Assembly: GCA_011033025.1 (NCBI GenBank)
Contig: WFMF01000010.1
Location: forward strand, 522,163 to 586,162
From: Beroe forskalii
Lineage: Eukaryota > Ctenophora > Nuda > Beroida > Beroidae
DNA length: 64,000 nt
Reading direction: 5' to 3'
Part shown: one piece after another, positions 10,201-23,300 of the stretch
How positions within the stretch are numbered: position 1 is the stretch's first letter
How the letters are laid out: each line of letters opens with the position of its first letter
The notes under the pieces: generated by a model
The model's database searches: none
What the model saw: the letters and a program-made list of their open reading frames with translations, nothing else
Told to the model about the DNA's origin: nothing
Translations under genes and position numbers: made by a program

Positions 10201-11625
10201 CCACATTCCTTGACACCACTCCACAGACCTTGACACCACTCTTTATCATTGACGCCACTCATTATCCCTGACACCACTCCACAGTCCTTGACGCCACTCT
10301 ACAATCCTTGACACCACTCTGTATCCTTGACACCACTCTACAATCCTTGACATCACTCCTTATCTTTGACATCACTTCTTATCCTTGACATCACTCTACA
10401 ATCCTTGACACCACTCTTTATCCTTGACACCAATCTTTATCCTTGACATCACTCCTTATCCTTGACATCACTCCAAAATCCCTGACATCACTCCGTATCT
10501 TTGACATCACTTCTTATCCTTGACACCACTCATTATCCTTGACACCACTCCACAGTCCTTGACACCACTCTACAATCCTTGACATCACTCCTTATCCTTG
10601 ACATCACTTCTTATCCTTGACATCACTCTACAATCCTTGACACCACTCCAAAATCCTTGACATCACTCCTTATCCTTGACATCACTCCTTATCCTTGACA
10701 CCACTCTTATCCTTGACACCACTCCACAGTCCTTGACACCACTCCACAGTCCTTGACACCACTCTACAATCCTTGACACCACTCTTTATCCTTGACACCA
10801 CTCCACAGTCCTTGACACCACTCTACAATCCTTGACACCACTCTTTATCCTTGACATCACTCCTTATCCTTGACATCACTCCACAATCCTTGACATCACT
10901 CCTTATCTTTGACATCACTTCTTATCCTTGACACCACTCCTTATCCTTGACACCACTCTACAATCCTTGACACCACTCCTTATCCTTGACATCACTCTTT
11001 ATCCTTGACACCACTCCACAGTCCTTGACACCACTCTACAATCCTTGACACCACTCTTTAACCTTGACATCACTTCTTATCCTTGACATCACTTCTTATC
11101 CTTGACATCACTCTACCTTTGACATCACTACAATCCTGACATCACTCCACCTTGACATCACTCTATCCTTAACACCACTCTCTATCCTTGACACCACTCC
11201 TTATCGTTGACACCACTCCACAGTCCTCCACACCACTCTTTAACCTTGACATCACTCCTTATCCTTGACATCACTCCACAATCCTTGACATCACTCCTTA
11301 TCTTTGTCATCACTTCTTATCCTTGACATCACTCTACAATCCTTGACACCACTCAAAAATCCTTGACATCACTCCTTATCTTTGACACCACTCATTATCC
11401 TTGACACCACTCCTTATCCTTGACACCACTCCACAGTCCTTGACACCACTCCACAGTCCTTGACACCACTCTACAATCCTTGACACCACTCTTTATCCTT
11501 GACACCACTCATTATCCTTGACACCACTCCACAGTCCTTGACACCACTCTACAATCCTTGACACCACTCTGTATCCTTGACATCACTCCTTATCCTTGAC
11601 ATCACTCCACAATCCTTGACATAAA
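10201..11625 (+). repeat. Satellite A, main block (TGACAYCAC, 19-20 bp unit)
   Basis: About 70 units of the form CCTTGACAYCACT followed by a short variable end (CCTTAT, CCACAGT, CTACAAT, CTTTAT, CATTAT, CAAAAT). Unit length alternates between 19 and 20 according to that end. It stops near 11625, about 265 bp before the first AIMP2 exon. Confidence 0.97.
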
Positions 11626-11889
11626 TCATGTTCTGAATTTTGACCCAGTGCCTCAGTACTGGTCTTGAAATTCAATGTCTGTTTTCTATTTACAGCTTCT
11701 ATGGACAGCAATTATTGACTTGCTGTTTTGGTCCTAATATAACTTTAGCGATTACCTTGATAATACCTTATTTCACTTTCTTGAAATGTTAATTATTGTT
11801 AAGTGGCATTCACTTCAGCACATGGAATTTCAGACGATTCCTCTTACTGTTGCATGTTTCCTAACTTGATTCCCAGTGCTTTATTTCAG

Positions 11890-13089
11890 ACCGAGTGTAG
11901 TGGGTCTAAGTCAGATGGCAGCTCGAAGAAGCTGGATTTGGTTATAGGGTGCTCTGTTGGGTCCCCTGCCGTATACACTGCTGCTATCATGGCTCGGAAA
12001 GTCAACTGTCTCATCAAGGTAATGTGTGCGATAACTCTCTATGGTCATTCGACTTACGCTATTACGCTGAAACAAAAAAGGGTTTTTTGACAGATGAACT
12101 AGGATTTTGTAATCAATCCGCATAAGATTCTTGTACGAAAATAGTCCTTGTTATCTATGACTCCAGACGCCATGAAAGTCATTGTTTATCCAGGTATTCT
12201 CCCACTCGAGCAACAAGAAGGAAGTCGACAGCACCATTACCGACAAGTTGCACAAAATAAACCAACACGACTCCGACTACTTTGGATTGAACCTCATTTA
12301 CAAGGATGTTTCGGCCCCTTACTTCATGGCTTACCCAGGTTAGATTTACGATTTTGCACTTTTGATAACACGCAGTAACAACAATTTCCATGCTTAGATC
12401 TGGGTACCCCAGAAGCTTCGGTACTGAAGCTTGTAAGTTGATGGCCATGAATTGGACGGCGGAGCCACCTGTGCCTGTGCCTGTCCGCATAAATGAATCC
12501 TAATCAAACAATGAAGATACTATCTCCCAGAACAATAATACCTTGCTCAGGCCGCCAGATCGCAGTATCCGGTCTAGGTAACATACTACGGTACATAAGC
12601 AGACACCAAGGCTTCGCCTCCCTCTACAACGAGAATCAGCTGGAAGCTGCTCTGGTGGATGAAATACTCTCCTTAGTGGACTCACTCGAGGTAAGTTCCT
12701 GCTTTTCACATTTCATTAAGGCAACCGAGGCTGAGGTGCTAAATTCTTTCGGACTTTGGTATCAACTGTGCTGACCTATATCAGTGATGGTGATTTTCCG
12801 TAATCAGACTCAGTCCTAATCCACATCTTATTTGCAGCAACGTATCACTGGTGCGACCTCCTCCGATATTGGACAGCTCCTCAACCAAATTGCTGGCTAC
12901 CTCAAGTCCAGTCCCTACCTTGCAGGCCAGAGCCTTACTATCGCTGACATTGCTCTGTGCTCCTGCCTAGCTGCAATGGATCCCAACACGATACCTAACT
13001 CGCTCAAAGCGTACCTCACCAACTGCGTCAAAGCGCACTACGAACTCAAAGTTCTTAAAGCCTTCCTGCCTGACTGGGGAAAGCAGTAG
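11890..13089 (+). CDS. AIMP2: AIMP2, multi-tRNA-synthetase complex scaffold, C-terminal part
   Basis: Exons 11890-12018, 12194-12338, 12551-12690 and 12838-13089 (TAG) join in phase to 221 residues. Known role: AIMP2 (p38/JTV1) scaffolds the cytosolic aminoacyl-tRNA synthetase complex. KLDLVIGCSVGSPAVY and VFSHSSNKKEV...FGLNLIYKDV match the thioredoxin-like part of the GST module. IAVSGLGNILRYISRHQGF matches the GEGNIARFLF region. The last exon is an all-helical GST-C domain (SPYLAGQSLTIADIALCSCL), where human AIMP2 has [20 protein letters not shown]. The N-terminal leucine-zipper region (about 100 residues in human) is not found between the satellite and 11890, so no start codon is assigned. 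AATAAA at 13303-13308 is a likely poly(A) signal, and HSPBP1 starts 340 bases downstream. Confidence 0.88.
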
Positions 13090-13302
13090 TGACGTGTTGT
13101 ATTATGCTTCATAGGTTTTATTTATTATTCGAGTTTTATTTACCTGTACAGTTGTATCTCATGTGGGTTTATTGATTGTTAGGGATTATATGACGTTTCA
13201 TCTCCTTTACATGTTTCACTAGCGCCCCGTTTTCCTTTTCAAAATATTCAACGAAGTATCAACACATTCGAATATTTATTAATATTGGTTCCTATAGAAT
13301 GG

Positions 13303-13308
13303 AATAAA
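13303..13308 (+). terminator. AIMP2 poly(A) signal
   Basis: AATAAA 214 bases after the AIMP2 stop and 121 bases before the HSPBP1 start. Confidence 0.6.
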
Positions 13309-13429
13309 TCTTTTTGCGTTCCTTCCTAAAAGCCTGACGAACTTTCATATTCTCAAACCATTTACCAATGCAATTTAGTCCCCCTCCTTCACTGACAGTT
13401 AATTTTACAATTCCACTCAACTAATTAGG

Positions 13430-15842
13430 ATGGGTGATGAGGACCTTGAGAACAATCCTAACTGGAACGCTGTTCTGCAATGGTCCCTGCGCCTACAGGA
13501 CTCCGAGCAGGAGGGCAGACAGCTGGAGCCTATGGACGAGGAGCGAAGAGTTTTAGAACTTTCGATGGGTTCTATGATATATTCATTACCCTGACTAAGC
13601 TAGGTGTAATTAGAAAATGAAATTTTAATAAAGCCAGACTGGCTTTTATTTTCAATTTTCGTTTTGTAATTTCGTTGGGCATTTGTTACAACGGTCTAAG
13701 TTCGACAGATCGCTATTGCAACCCAGTGGGAATCCTAAACCCCCCATTCCCCCTCCTATTAGTACCTGGTGTATACCCCTTGTAACCCCCCCTCCTCAGC
13801 GGAGAGAGTTCCTGACAGCTGCCCTGGCTGAGGCCAGTGCACTGATTGAGGACCCTGTAAAGAACATGCGGGAACACCTCTCCACAATCAGGAACACGGA
13901 GAGCACCAAGGAGGACTGTATCGCAGCACTCGAGGAACTTGCTGACTACGCAGAGGACTTGGACCAAGCTAACGGTGAGTGCTCATTCGAGAGGCTTTGA
14001 GTTCTTTTCTCTAGTATTGATTGAGATGAAGGACACGAATCATGAATTTGACCTTTTCCGATCAAAGTTAGGAAATAGGAAACAATGCCTTCTTGCTTTC
14101 ATGTTACTAATAGTACTCTACCATTCCAGATCTGTACCTGCTGGGCGGTCTCCAAGTGTGCTGTGCTTACATCAAACACAGGGACCCGTGAGTGTGCTTT
14201 CATTTCAAAAAGGATTTGTAATCGATGGTAGTGTCAGTATCAGGTTAACTGATATAATGGGCTTAAATGGAATTTTTGAATTATCTGATTACAAGATCAC
14301 TGATGTACATAATATTACATAGCCTCTTGAAAACACCAATGTTTGGGCTAAAATGAATTCTTTGAACCATGAAAGACCCCAAGACCCAAAAACTGCCCTT
14401 TCCCATTAAGCAGCATCACAGAGCGTCCACTAAAATCAAATTATCGTGTAGTTTTGTACAGATTTTTCCACAAGCCAAAGAATTTCTGATTCTTTCCAGG
14501 GTGACCATGTGGACTTCGTAAGGGCTTTTATACTCGTTAACACGTGAACACTGAACATTTGCCAATACAGTTTGATCCACTGTCCCCCTAGAAGAGGGAG
14601 GTTGATATGATTGTTGTTGAGAAACTTATATTTCACTTTCAGTGAGCTGCGGAGTCTAGCGTGTGAGGTGATCGGTAACGCCGTACAGAATAACGAGAAG
14701 ATAGTCAGGTTTGCTACGGAGTCCTTCGTGCTCACTGACCTACTGAAAATGGTAGATGACGAGAAGCTCACTGACGCTGTTAGGATCAAGAGTCTCTTCG
14801 CACTCTCTTGTAAGTTTTCCATCCAAAGTCATTACCTTTTTCCTAACCCCTGGCTGCTTAGTCATGGCTGCTGAACCTTGGACCCTTTGACGAACCTTTA
14901 GAGATCTCTTTCAAACAATGGAATATCCACTGTGTAACCAATGAACGACCCTGGCAGAACATTTGTATATCTTTGAAACGCTCATCGTTAATCAACAGGT
15001 CTAGTTCGTGGTAACCGGAGTGCTCTGGACAAGTTTAACGAGTTGGAAGGGTACAACGTGCTGCTGCGCGCACTGCAGTCCAGCGTCAAGAAGTTGCAGA
15101 CCAAGGCCCTCTTCCTGATCAGTAACATCTGCACTGATTTCCCGGACCAGTGCTCCACCTACTCCAGCATGGGAATATCCGATCAGCTGAGAGATCATGG
15201 GAAAACCGGGCCCAAGTCGGATACATCCTTCGGGCTTTCGCCCGATAGGCGAGTGTCTATGTATATAGATGGACGTAATTTCCTGCCGCATGAGTCCTTA
15301 GGTAATATCAACAATCAACATGTATTGTACTAAGCGGTTACAGTCGTATTTACGGTCATATCTAAAATGTGTCAGTTTATTGCTATGTTTGCAAGAATAG
15401 ATAGCTGCTTTCTTCGAGGTTCAAATGAATGATTCTATAGATTTTGCTCTGACATCGATCCCTTGCAGCTGCTATCATTCTGCTACGTTTCTGATAGCTC
15501 AGAACATGACGTAACGTTACATCACGCGTTACGGACCTTACTGATCCTCCGGCGTGACGAGCATATCCAGCTGCCAGCAGACGCCCATCGGACCCTTTCA
15601 AACCTCCTCTCAAAACTAGGTTGGTATCAAAAACTTGACCAATGAAAGTGAAAATTTTTAAAATCACAAGATAATGATGTAACTATGTAATGCATGAAAG
15701 TGGTAATAACGATTTGAAGCTTGATAGTGACTTCGTTATCATACTGCTTCCCTCAGAGAACGACCGTCACTCGGAGCAGAGGGAGCTGTGCTCTGAGCTG
15801 GTGAGGACGTGTCCCTCCCCTGCCAACTCAGTGGAGAGGTAA
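13430..15842 (+). CDS. HSPBP1: HSPBP1/Fes1, Hsp70 nucleotide-exchange factor
   Basis: Seven exons: 13430-13549, 13800-13974, 14130-14187, 14643-14809, 14999-15252 (or 15186), 15469-15619 and 15757-15842 (TAA). They encode 336 or 314 residues. Known role: armadillo-type protein that opens the Hsp70 ATPase domain to release ADP. Family marks in order: EPMDEERR and REFLTAALAEA near the N terminus, LEELADYAEDLDQANDLYLL, LRSLACEVIGNAVQNNEKIV, RIKSLFALSCLVRGNRSALD, ALQSSVKKLQTKALFLISNI and the C-terminal ELVRTCPSPANSVER. The last corresponds to the human ending LLQTCFSSPADDSMDR. Exon 5 is odd. With the only in-phase GT donor it adds 22 residues in a conserved helix, whereas the family alignment wants the junction after SDQ, where no GT exists. 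An acceptor-like AG is one base before the ATG. Confidence 0.92.
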
Positions 15843-16790
15843 TGACACTGAAGAGAGGAAGCAACACTCACATAGGGTCCCATGGAGCATTATTTCCCCT
15901 GGTCATACACTGAGACAAGAGGGGCAGAACTTTTAGAGTTTTACAGTGGAAAGAGACAGTCTGGCATTGAACTTCAGTAAAATGATTATCTATGGGAACA
16001 TTAAAGATATCTCGGGACTTTTTTAATCATAAGGGCCTGGGTATTTATTTTCAATTTAGATCTGCTCTGAGTACGCCTCTTCTTTTTAACATTTTATATG
16101 AAATTCAGCATTGTACAAACTTTATGATCTCTATTTATTCACTTGAAAATCACATGGTTTTGTTCTAGGTAAACTTTATGTGTAAGATTATTCTCTTGAT
16201 ATGAATGGTATGTCCCTCAGAGCTAAGCAATTGTCGAGGCTTCACCTATTATACCTGAAGCAAATGAGTAAGCTGTCATTGGCTCTAGGTTTTGCTTCTT
16301 AAGTATCCACTATCGGTATTATGCAAGTGTGTTTGAGCAGCTTGGGGCGAAGCAGGAGTTAGTTTTTCCTACAAGTGTTGTGGAGTGGGAAGTGACATTT
16401 CTCTCTGCAGAGCTGGGAGCAAGGGTATCATGGAGTTTTCTGATTCTTTTCAACCTCTTACAATGCCTGTATTGCAGCTATAGATAAACTCTATTTCTAC
16501 TCAAAGTCAGTTTTAGATTTCACAAACTTTCTATTTGCTTCCACAACTTCCTTCCCTCCAATTTCTATAGTTTTCATTGGACAAAACGTCTTCCATTACA
16601 CTACTCACGGTCAGAAGACAGAATGAATAGCACGAGCAACGGCTATCTTCTGCTTTTTGTATTTTGTTCTGCTCTGAATATGTTTCTCCTACATTTCTAG
16701 ATTTCCGAAAGTATCCCGAACATTCCTATGGTTATGATCAGCACGTGTTTCTCTGTTGGTTCTCAGTAGTAATATTCGGCCTTGTTTCCA
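15843..16790 (+). other. Intergenic region between HSPBP1 and the ARL gene
   Basis: AT-rich, with no coding exon or RNA gene recognised. A pyrimidine-rich tract ending in CAG at 16764-16766 lies 24 bases before the downstream ATG and may be a trans-splice or 5'UTR acceptor. Confidence 0.6.
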
Positions 16791-18040
16791 ATGATGGGCT
16801 CCTGTTGCACAAAGAACGTTAACAACACCTTCGTACTCCAGTCCCTTCCCCCTGATCTTCCCAGTGTTCTGCTGCTAGGGTTGGATGGCGCCGGCAAGTC
16901 CACCATATTCTACAGGCTGAAAATCAACATTTGCTTGACAACCCAGCCGACAACCGGCTATAATGTGGACGTCTTTTCTCCTGTCAAAGGTCTAGTTAAT
17001 ATTTATTGCCTCAAATTGCTTCTTAAAATAAAGCAACTACGCTTATTAATCTGTCAGACTTAATCAAACCATGCACGACCATAATTAATGCACGACCATT
17101 GTTCCAGTTAAATTAAATTGTTCCAGTTCATGCTCAACTCAAGTTGATCATTGCAGGGGTCCAATGGACATGATTTATCCATCACACATGATTCACAACT
17201 TATGCCCCCTTTCAACAATCTTCACAATAGATCTGCTGTTCTTGGAAATAGCTGAAATTGGCGATCCCTGTAATTCGTTTCAAGTTCGCGATTTGGAAAT
17301 ACTGAAATAGCTTATAATCCCTGTAGTTTTGTGAATCTAGACTCGTTTCGAAGGTTTCAAGTTCACGATGTGGGACGTGGGAGGGCAGGATCGGCTGAGG
17401 AGCATGTGGAACCACTACTACGCCGCGTGTAGAGCCATACTCTTCGTTGTGGACAGCACAGACTCCTTCAGATTCTCGGTCTGCATTTGTAAACTTTAAG
17501 CGAAATTCTAAAGCAATTTCAGGATTTTTCATTGAACTATGTGAATTTAAATTGAATCTTCTTTGCGCATCCTGTTTCTTGTCTCTTCTCCTTCAAGGGT
17601 TTTACATTTCCTCCTTCCCGCTTGTAGGAAGCACGAACAGTCCTCCACGAGGTGTTATCTGACTCGTCCATACCAGAGTGTGTACCAGTGCTAGTCATGG
17701 CAAACAAGCAGGACGTAGACTGTGCTTTCACTGCGGACCAAGTCGCGCAACACTTAGACATCCATCTCTTGGATAGGTCAGTTTATTTAGATCTTCGTGA
17801 ATCACTAATCTTAAGTCTGGGTTATCCAGTGAGGGGTTCACTGTTCAGTCCTGCTCACTATATCCGAATTCAATTCACTGAATCCCATTTGTAGTTACTC
17901 ACGACGGCTAACTGATTCTTTAACTCAGGACGAGAACCTGTTGTGTCATTGGTACATCAGCATTCAGTGGGAGTGGTGTTCAGGAAGCTATGGTAGAGTT
18001 AAAGAATGCGATCAAAACTACCGAAGAACAATTAGACTAG
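16791..18040 (+). CDS. Arf-like (ARL) small GTPase
   Basis: Exons 16791-16989, 17354-17478, 17628-17776 and 17929-18040 (TAG) join in phase to 194 residues, or 193 from the second ATG at 16794. That second start gives MGSCCTKN, a good N-myristoylation signal (Gly2) next to two cysteines, so it is preferred. All Arf-family GTP-binding motifs are present: G1 GLDGAGKS, switch-I Thr in PTTGYN, G3 WDVGGQD, G4 NKQD and G5 TSA. Length is normal for the family. Known role: membrane-cycling GTPases of vesicle traffic and cilia. The Cys-containing N terminus recalls the ARL4/11/14 group, but I cannot assign a subfamily. The C terminus has no prenylation motif, as expected. Confidence 0.92.
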
Positions 18041-18237
18041 ATCTGAATATCTGATAAAGATCTGAATTTGTGATTTTTAATTTAACTGATTCATTATATG
18101 TGAAAAATCAAATGACACATGTTGATTGTTGAAATTGAAGATTCTGCTTCCGACGTACTTCATTTTGATTCATAACAAATGGAGTACTTTGAAAGCAGAA
18201 GAATAAATTTTATTTTTATTAGGCGTTTGCTCAAAAT

Positions 18238-18670
18238 TGACTTTGAATTCCGTAATGGCATGGGTCGGGTGTGCTTGAAAAGCACTGCCCGAGTCGGGCG
18301 TGCTTTATAAGCACTGTCTGAGTCGGCGTGCTTTATAATTATAATCATTGGGCACTATCTTACTCTTAGTCGAGCGTGCTTTATAAGCACAATCCTAGTC
18401 GGGCGTGCTTTATAAGCACTGCCCGAGTCGGGCGTGCTTTATAAGCACTGTCCGAGTCGGGCGTGCTTTATAAGCACTGTCCGAGTCGGGCGTGCTTTAT
18501 AACCACTGTCCGAGTCGGGCGTGTTTTATGAGCACTGTCTGAGTTGGGCGTGCTTTATGAGCACTGTCTGAGTCGGGCGTGCTTTATAAGCACAGTCCGA
18601 GTCGGGCGCGGCGTGCTTTATCATTATGAGCACTATTGACTATCTGAGTCGGGCGTACTTCGAGTTCGAA
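18238..18670 (+). repeat. Hairpin tandem array, 29-bp unit, about 14 copies
   Basis: Unit GAGTCGGGCGTGCTTTATAAGCACTGTCC with small variants. Each copy contains the palindrome GTGCTTTATAAGCAC (6-bp arms around TAT). It starts about 200 bases after the ARL stop. Between it and 19270 is GC-rich sequence with short repeats (GGACGTT..CCATCA, CGACTCGCAGAAAAA) that occur twice. Confidence 0.92.
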
Positions 18671-19269
18671 GGATGTTAGGTTACCCTACCCGGTGGGCGT
18701 TCGCACATTTGGACGTTTTGCCATCATTTGCCATCACTCATTTTGCCATCATTATCAAGCCATCCGTGTCAGAAGAAATGTCGGGCAACGTCTGTCGATG
18801 TGTCTGTTTGTTCGCGCGCCTTTTTGAAAATCTCTGAACACGCGTGGTTGATGAGGTTGGCGCTCTTGGGCGCGCAAAGTTGGCGCCAGACGTTGTCTTG
18901 GCCCCCGACTCGCAGAAAAAATATGGGCCAGGCAACGCAAAATACTAATAGGTTTTTTACTTCCTAAGCCCGCATAGGTGTGTGTACGCGCCGCGCGCTT
19001 CCCTACGGGACACACTGGCCTCACTGGGGAAGCGCGCCGTCGCGCGGCGTGCTTTATCATTGCATTATGGCATATACGTGTTTAGGGATGCCTAAGTACA
19101 AGTTGACCCTACCTTCGTGCTTCGGCGCAACGTTCCAGTTTTTGGACGTCACTTTGCCATCACTTTTTATCCAGTCAGAAAAAAATAGACGGGCACATCC
19201 GACTCCGACAGTGCTTGGACGTTGTCTTCGGCGGACGCGCCCGCGCCGACTCGCAGAAAAATAGGGTCC

Positions 19270-19512
19270 GAACAACGTCTGACAAGACAGTGCCGAAGCA
19301 CATCCGACTCGGACAATGCCGAGCACATTTGACTACGACAGTGCCGACTGCCGAAGCACATCCGACTCGGATAGTGCCGAAGCACATCCGACTCGGACAG
19401 TGCCGAAGCACATCCGACTCGGATCGTGCCGAAGCACATCCGACTCGGATAGTGCCGAAGCACATCCGACTCGGATCGTGCCGACTGCCGAAGCACATCC
19501 GACTCGATCAGT
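19270..19512 (-). repeat. Tandem array inverted relative to the 18.2-kb array, 26-bp unit
   Basis: Unit GAAGCACATCCGACTCGGACAGTGCC. Its reverse complement (GCACTGTCCGAGTCGGATGTGCTT) matches the 18.2-kb unit except that TATAA is lost. Short ORFs through it are repeat peptides, not genes. Confidence 0.9.
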
Positions 19513-20385
19513 TTAACAGTGTTCATGTCTCAGTATGATTTTGCGATTGAGAGTTAACAGCACCAGAAGTAAGATAAGAACTAAGAAGCTTCTTGCAAAT
19601 TGCAAGAGATTGAGTTCGTTAATGGACATGACACCGATGGTATACCTTCTCAAGACATTCAAATGAAAAATACCGTACTTGTGCTACTTTAGTCTAACTC
19701 TAAGTTTAACTCAAGAAAGAAAGGAAAGTCCTTGTTACTGCACTGAAAATTACCAATTCATCAATTATAATCAAGCAACAAAAGATAACATTATTAATAA
19801 ACTGACTGATACTACAGTTTTCTATATCTAAACTTAAACCTGAAATGTTTTCAGTTTTATCAAAAATCAAAAAACGACATTAACAAAGGCATCGCTGTCG
19901 CACAGGAGTCCCTATAACTTCAACTCCACACATTTTCATCATCTATCATTTTCAATTGTCCAAAAATAACATCTGGATATTTGGGGAAATATTATCTACA
20001 ACTGAATGCAAAACCTACACTCTCGTAATAGTCTCTAATAATAAAATTATTATAATATCAACCATGCTCATTAATTATCAAGGAAATTGATTTCAACGAG
20101 GACTTAGTTACAATACATTTATGAATAAATTACCAACAGAATAATTTTCCTATGCATTCTCGCGATACATTCCAGAAGTTCACGTGAAATAAAGGTTCAA
20201 ATTCTTGTAGTTCTTGTCACACTGATTGCCACGAGGGAAATAAGAGCACTCAATATTCACTATTTCATGGAAATTCATTTTAAGAATAACAATTAACAAC
20301 CTAATATCACGTAAAAACAGCCCAAAATAAATTAAAACAATTAAAATATACAAGTTTGTGTTGTCACGTGGCAGCTCCAGGAAGT
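19513..20385. other. AT-rich intergenic region
   Basis: No coding exon or repeat structure recognised. It is presumably the 3' flank and 3'UTR of the coiled-coil gene on the minus strand. Confidence 0.5.
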
Positions 20386-23300
20386 CTAACTATTCCCGGA
20401 GTGAGTTGGCTGTGTCCTGGGCTGGCCGGTGAAGGAGCTGGCTAGCCTGCTCATCACCCCCGCGGAGGTGCGACTGATCTCGGAGCTCGCTCGGAGTAAC
20501 CGCTCCGAAGCTGAGCTGGCATCCGATCCCGTCCTGTCCCTCACAGCAATGGGGGTGCTCTGGACACCCGGGATGCCACTGAAGTTTTGTATGGAATTAC
20601 TGGTCATGTCGCTGAGGAGACTGAAATTGTCCGAGCGAAGTGATTTGTTTTCACCCGAATCGCTGATTGTGTCACTGGGAGCGAATGAGTAATCGGAGAA
20701 AAGGTCAGAGTCCGTCCTGTAGGACGACAGGTCGATGAGGGAGGAGGAGGATGGCAGAGGACGGGCGAGGAAGGCAAGGATGTCCTTCGTTTTGTGCTCC
20801 ACAGAGTCGAGAGTAGTGGAAAGGTGCTCGCTCAACCTGGAGATGACAGGGTTTTGTGTCAACAAACCGTAAATTGTTGAGTTGTTACGATATTTTGACA
20901 TTCCCTGCATCGGCTGTGTGACTTCCTGTAACCCTAATAATCCAGATTAGCTTTAACAGTAAACGTAAGCAAATATGGGGCGACATTATGGACAGCATGG
21001 CCAGCAAACGCACAAGAAACGATATATCAACAAATCTAAACGTGGAAACTTACGAGTTGGACACAGTCCCATCAGTACTGACAACTTTCCCTCTCAGTGG
21101 AGCAATACAGTCTAGGATGCCTGAAATTTTAAATTGTTACCTTTGTTACTCCTCCAATACATCAGGAGGCAAGAAAAACACCAATCACTATGTGAAGGTG
21201 CTTTTCGCTCTTCGGCAACATCAAATCATAAAGGCTCTGATACATGGTTATTACAACAGAATATTATGATTTTTTATTGATACTTTTTTCTTATCTATTT
21301 TCATGTGGCAAAGTGCAAGGCAAATTCCCACCTTTTCGCAAAATAAATAAGAAATCCAAAATAGTAAAATATAAACAAACCTTCTACAGCGGAGGTAAGA
21401 GTCTCCCGATCCTTCTGGCATGAAACCAACTGTCCTTGCAACTCCTTCAAAGTAAAATTAATTAGATATGAGATAGATCAGCCATTAATAAGCAATGAAA
21501 AAGCGTATAACCCAATTTTTAGGTGATCTTTTGAAAAAATGGCAGAGGTTAACGAGTGATTTTCACATTTCAAAATTTCATCATTATAAAAATACGACTA
21601 TATGTAGATGGATGCATTGGCATCTACCAACAGAAATTCCCACACCCACCCTAAAGACTCACTGCGAACACCCTTGGGTGCCCTACTAATGGTTTGAGTC
21701 CTTTTCATCCATGTGTGCCCTGAACTAAATTAAAAGAAGGAAAGAACGAGGGAGGAGTGCGATTGAGCAGTGAATATGGCCATCCAATACCAAATTCCCA
21801 CCCTGTTCAGCCCCCCATGCCCCACCCTAATAAGTACCTTCAAACGCTTCGACTTTTCTCCGATCTGCATTGCAACTTTGTCCTTGCCACTGATAGTTTC
21901 TTGGAGGAACGATTTGCGGTTATTAAGCTCATTGACAAGCTTTTGTTTCAAGTATTTGTATTGCTTGCCGAGTTTTGTCATGTCGGCAGTCTTCTTCTCC
22001 AACACACCACACTGATCATTGTACCGGGTGGTGAGGTCAAGGAGAGTTTTTTCGAGGTTCTCAGCTTTTGCTGTCGCTACTCCTAATCTTGCTTGGTATG
22101 CATCAACTTCATTCACCAATTTACACTTGCTCTCTTTCAAATGGGTAACCTCGTTTTCAAGTGCAGAAACTTGAGCTACTGCTTGCCCACTAGATCCGAC
22201 TGAGGATAACTTCTCATTGAGTTCCATTTTCTCATTTTCAATGGCTTTTATTTTTGAAAGAAAGTCGTTAGAGATGGTTTTGATGTGCTCTTCCAGTGAA
22301 CTGATATGGGTTTGGAGTTTTTGAGACATATCATTAAGATATGCATCTCGTTGCTGATAAACTGATATGCTTTCATGGAGCTGCTTGTAGCTGTCTGTTA
22401 ATTGGGTGTTATTTGCCACCAACAAGGTATTATTTTCCTGCAGGGTCCTGTTGTTCACGAGCGCTTCCTGGAAATCACTGGATAGCTTTTCGAATTCATC
22501 ACTCCTTTTTGAAGAGTTCTCTGACGTGAAATCATTTTATTTTCTGTTCAAGATCAGCATTGTTAGATACCAGGGCATCAAAATCTGTCTGGAGCTGAAT
22601 AATCATTGCTGACTTGTCATTAAGATTTTGATCAGCACTGCTGATCCTTTCTTCCAGATCGAATATGTGCTTTTTCTTGATGGAGAGATCTTGCTCAATA
22701 GTGGACACTTCTAAACACTTCTGTTCAAAATTTGCAGTGATTTCACCGATTTGCTCCTCAGACTTGAGGAGCGAGTTCTCCAACTTCTCGTTAAGTTCTT
22801 TAAGTGAGTCTATCTTTATGTTGATGACATCAGTATCAGTTTTGTTGAGTTCTGAAAGACTTGTTTGTAAAACATTGTGATCCAGAGACAACTTAGCTAA
22901 TTCAGCTTTCAGATTACTATTCGTCTCATCCAAAACATGAATCTGTTCAGTAAGATCATTGCAACTGGCATGGAGACTCTCATTTGAAGTTTTGGCGTCT
23001 TCTAATTCGCTCTTGAATTTATTTTTCATGACTGATACCTCATCAAACTTGGTTTTGGTCTCTGAAAGATTCTGATTGATATCTTCCAACATGTTTTTGA
23101 GCTGAGTATTGCTTTCGAGAGCACTTTGAAGATTCTTTTTCAAGTCTGAAATTTCATTCGACTGAGATATTTCAGATGAATTTCTGGTTTCAATTTCAGT
23201 CTTCAATGATTCCAAACTGTTTTGAAGACATTTTATTTCTTGGATCATTGAGTTTCTTTCAGTGTCAAAAAGTAGGCTCTGTTTACTATTCTGATCAAAA

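Noticed and set aside
11695..11720. An AIMP2 start exon after TTTACAG with an ATG near 11702
   Set aside because: The frame closes after five codons and no donor lies in between.
19167..19538. Several 65-119 codon ORFs at 19.2-19.5 kb
   Set aside because: They are tandem-repeat translation (ESDVLRH / KHIRLG) open in several frames on both strands.
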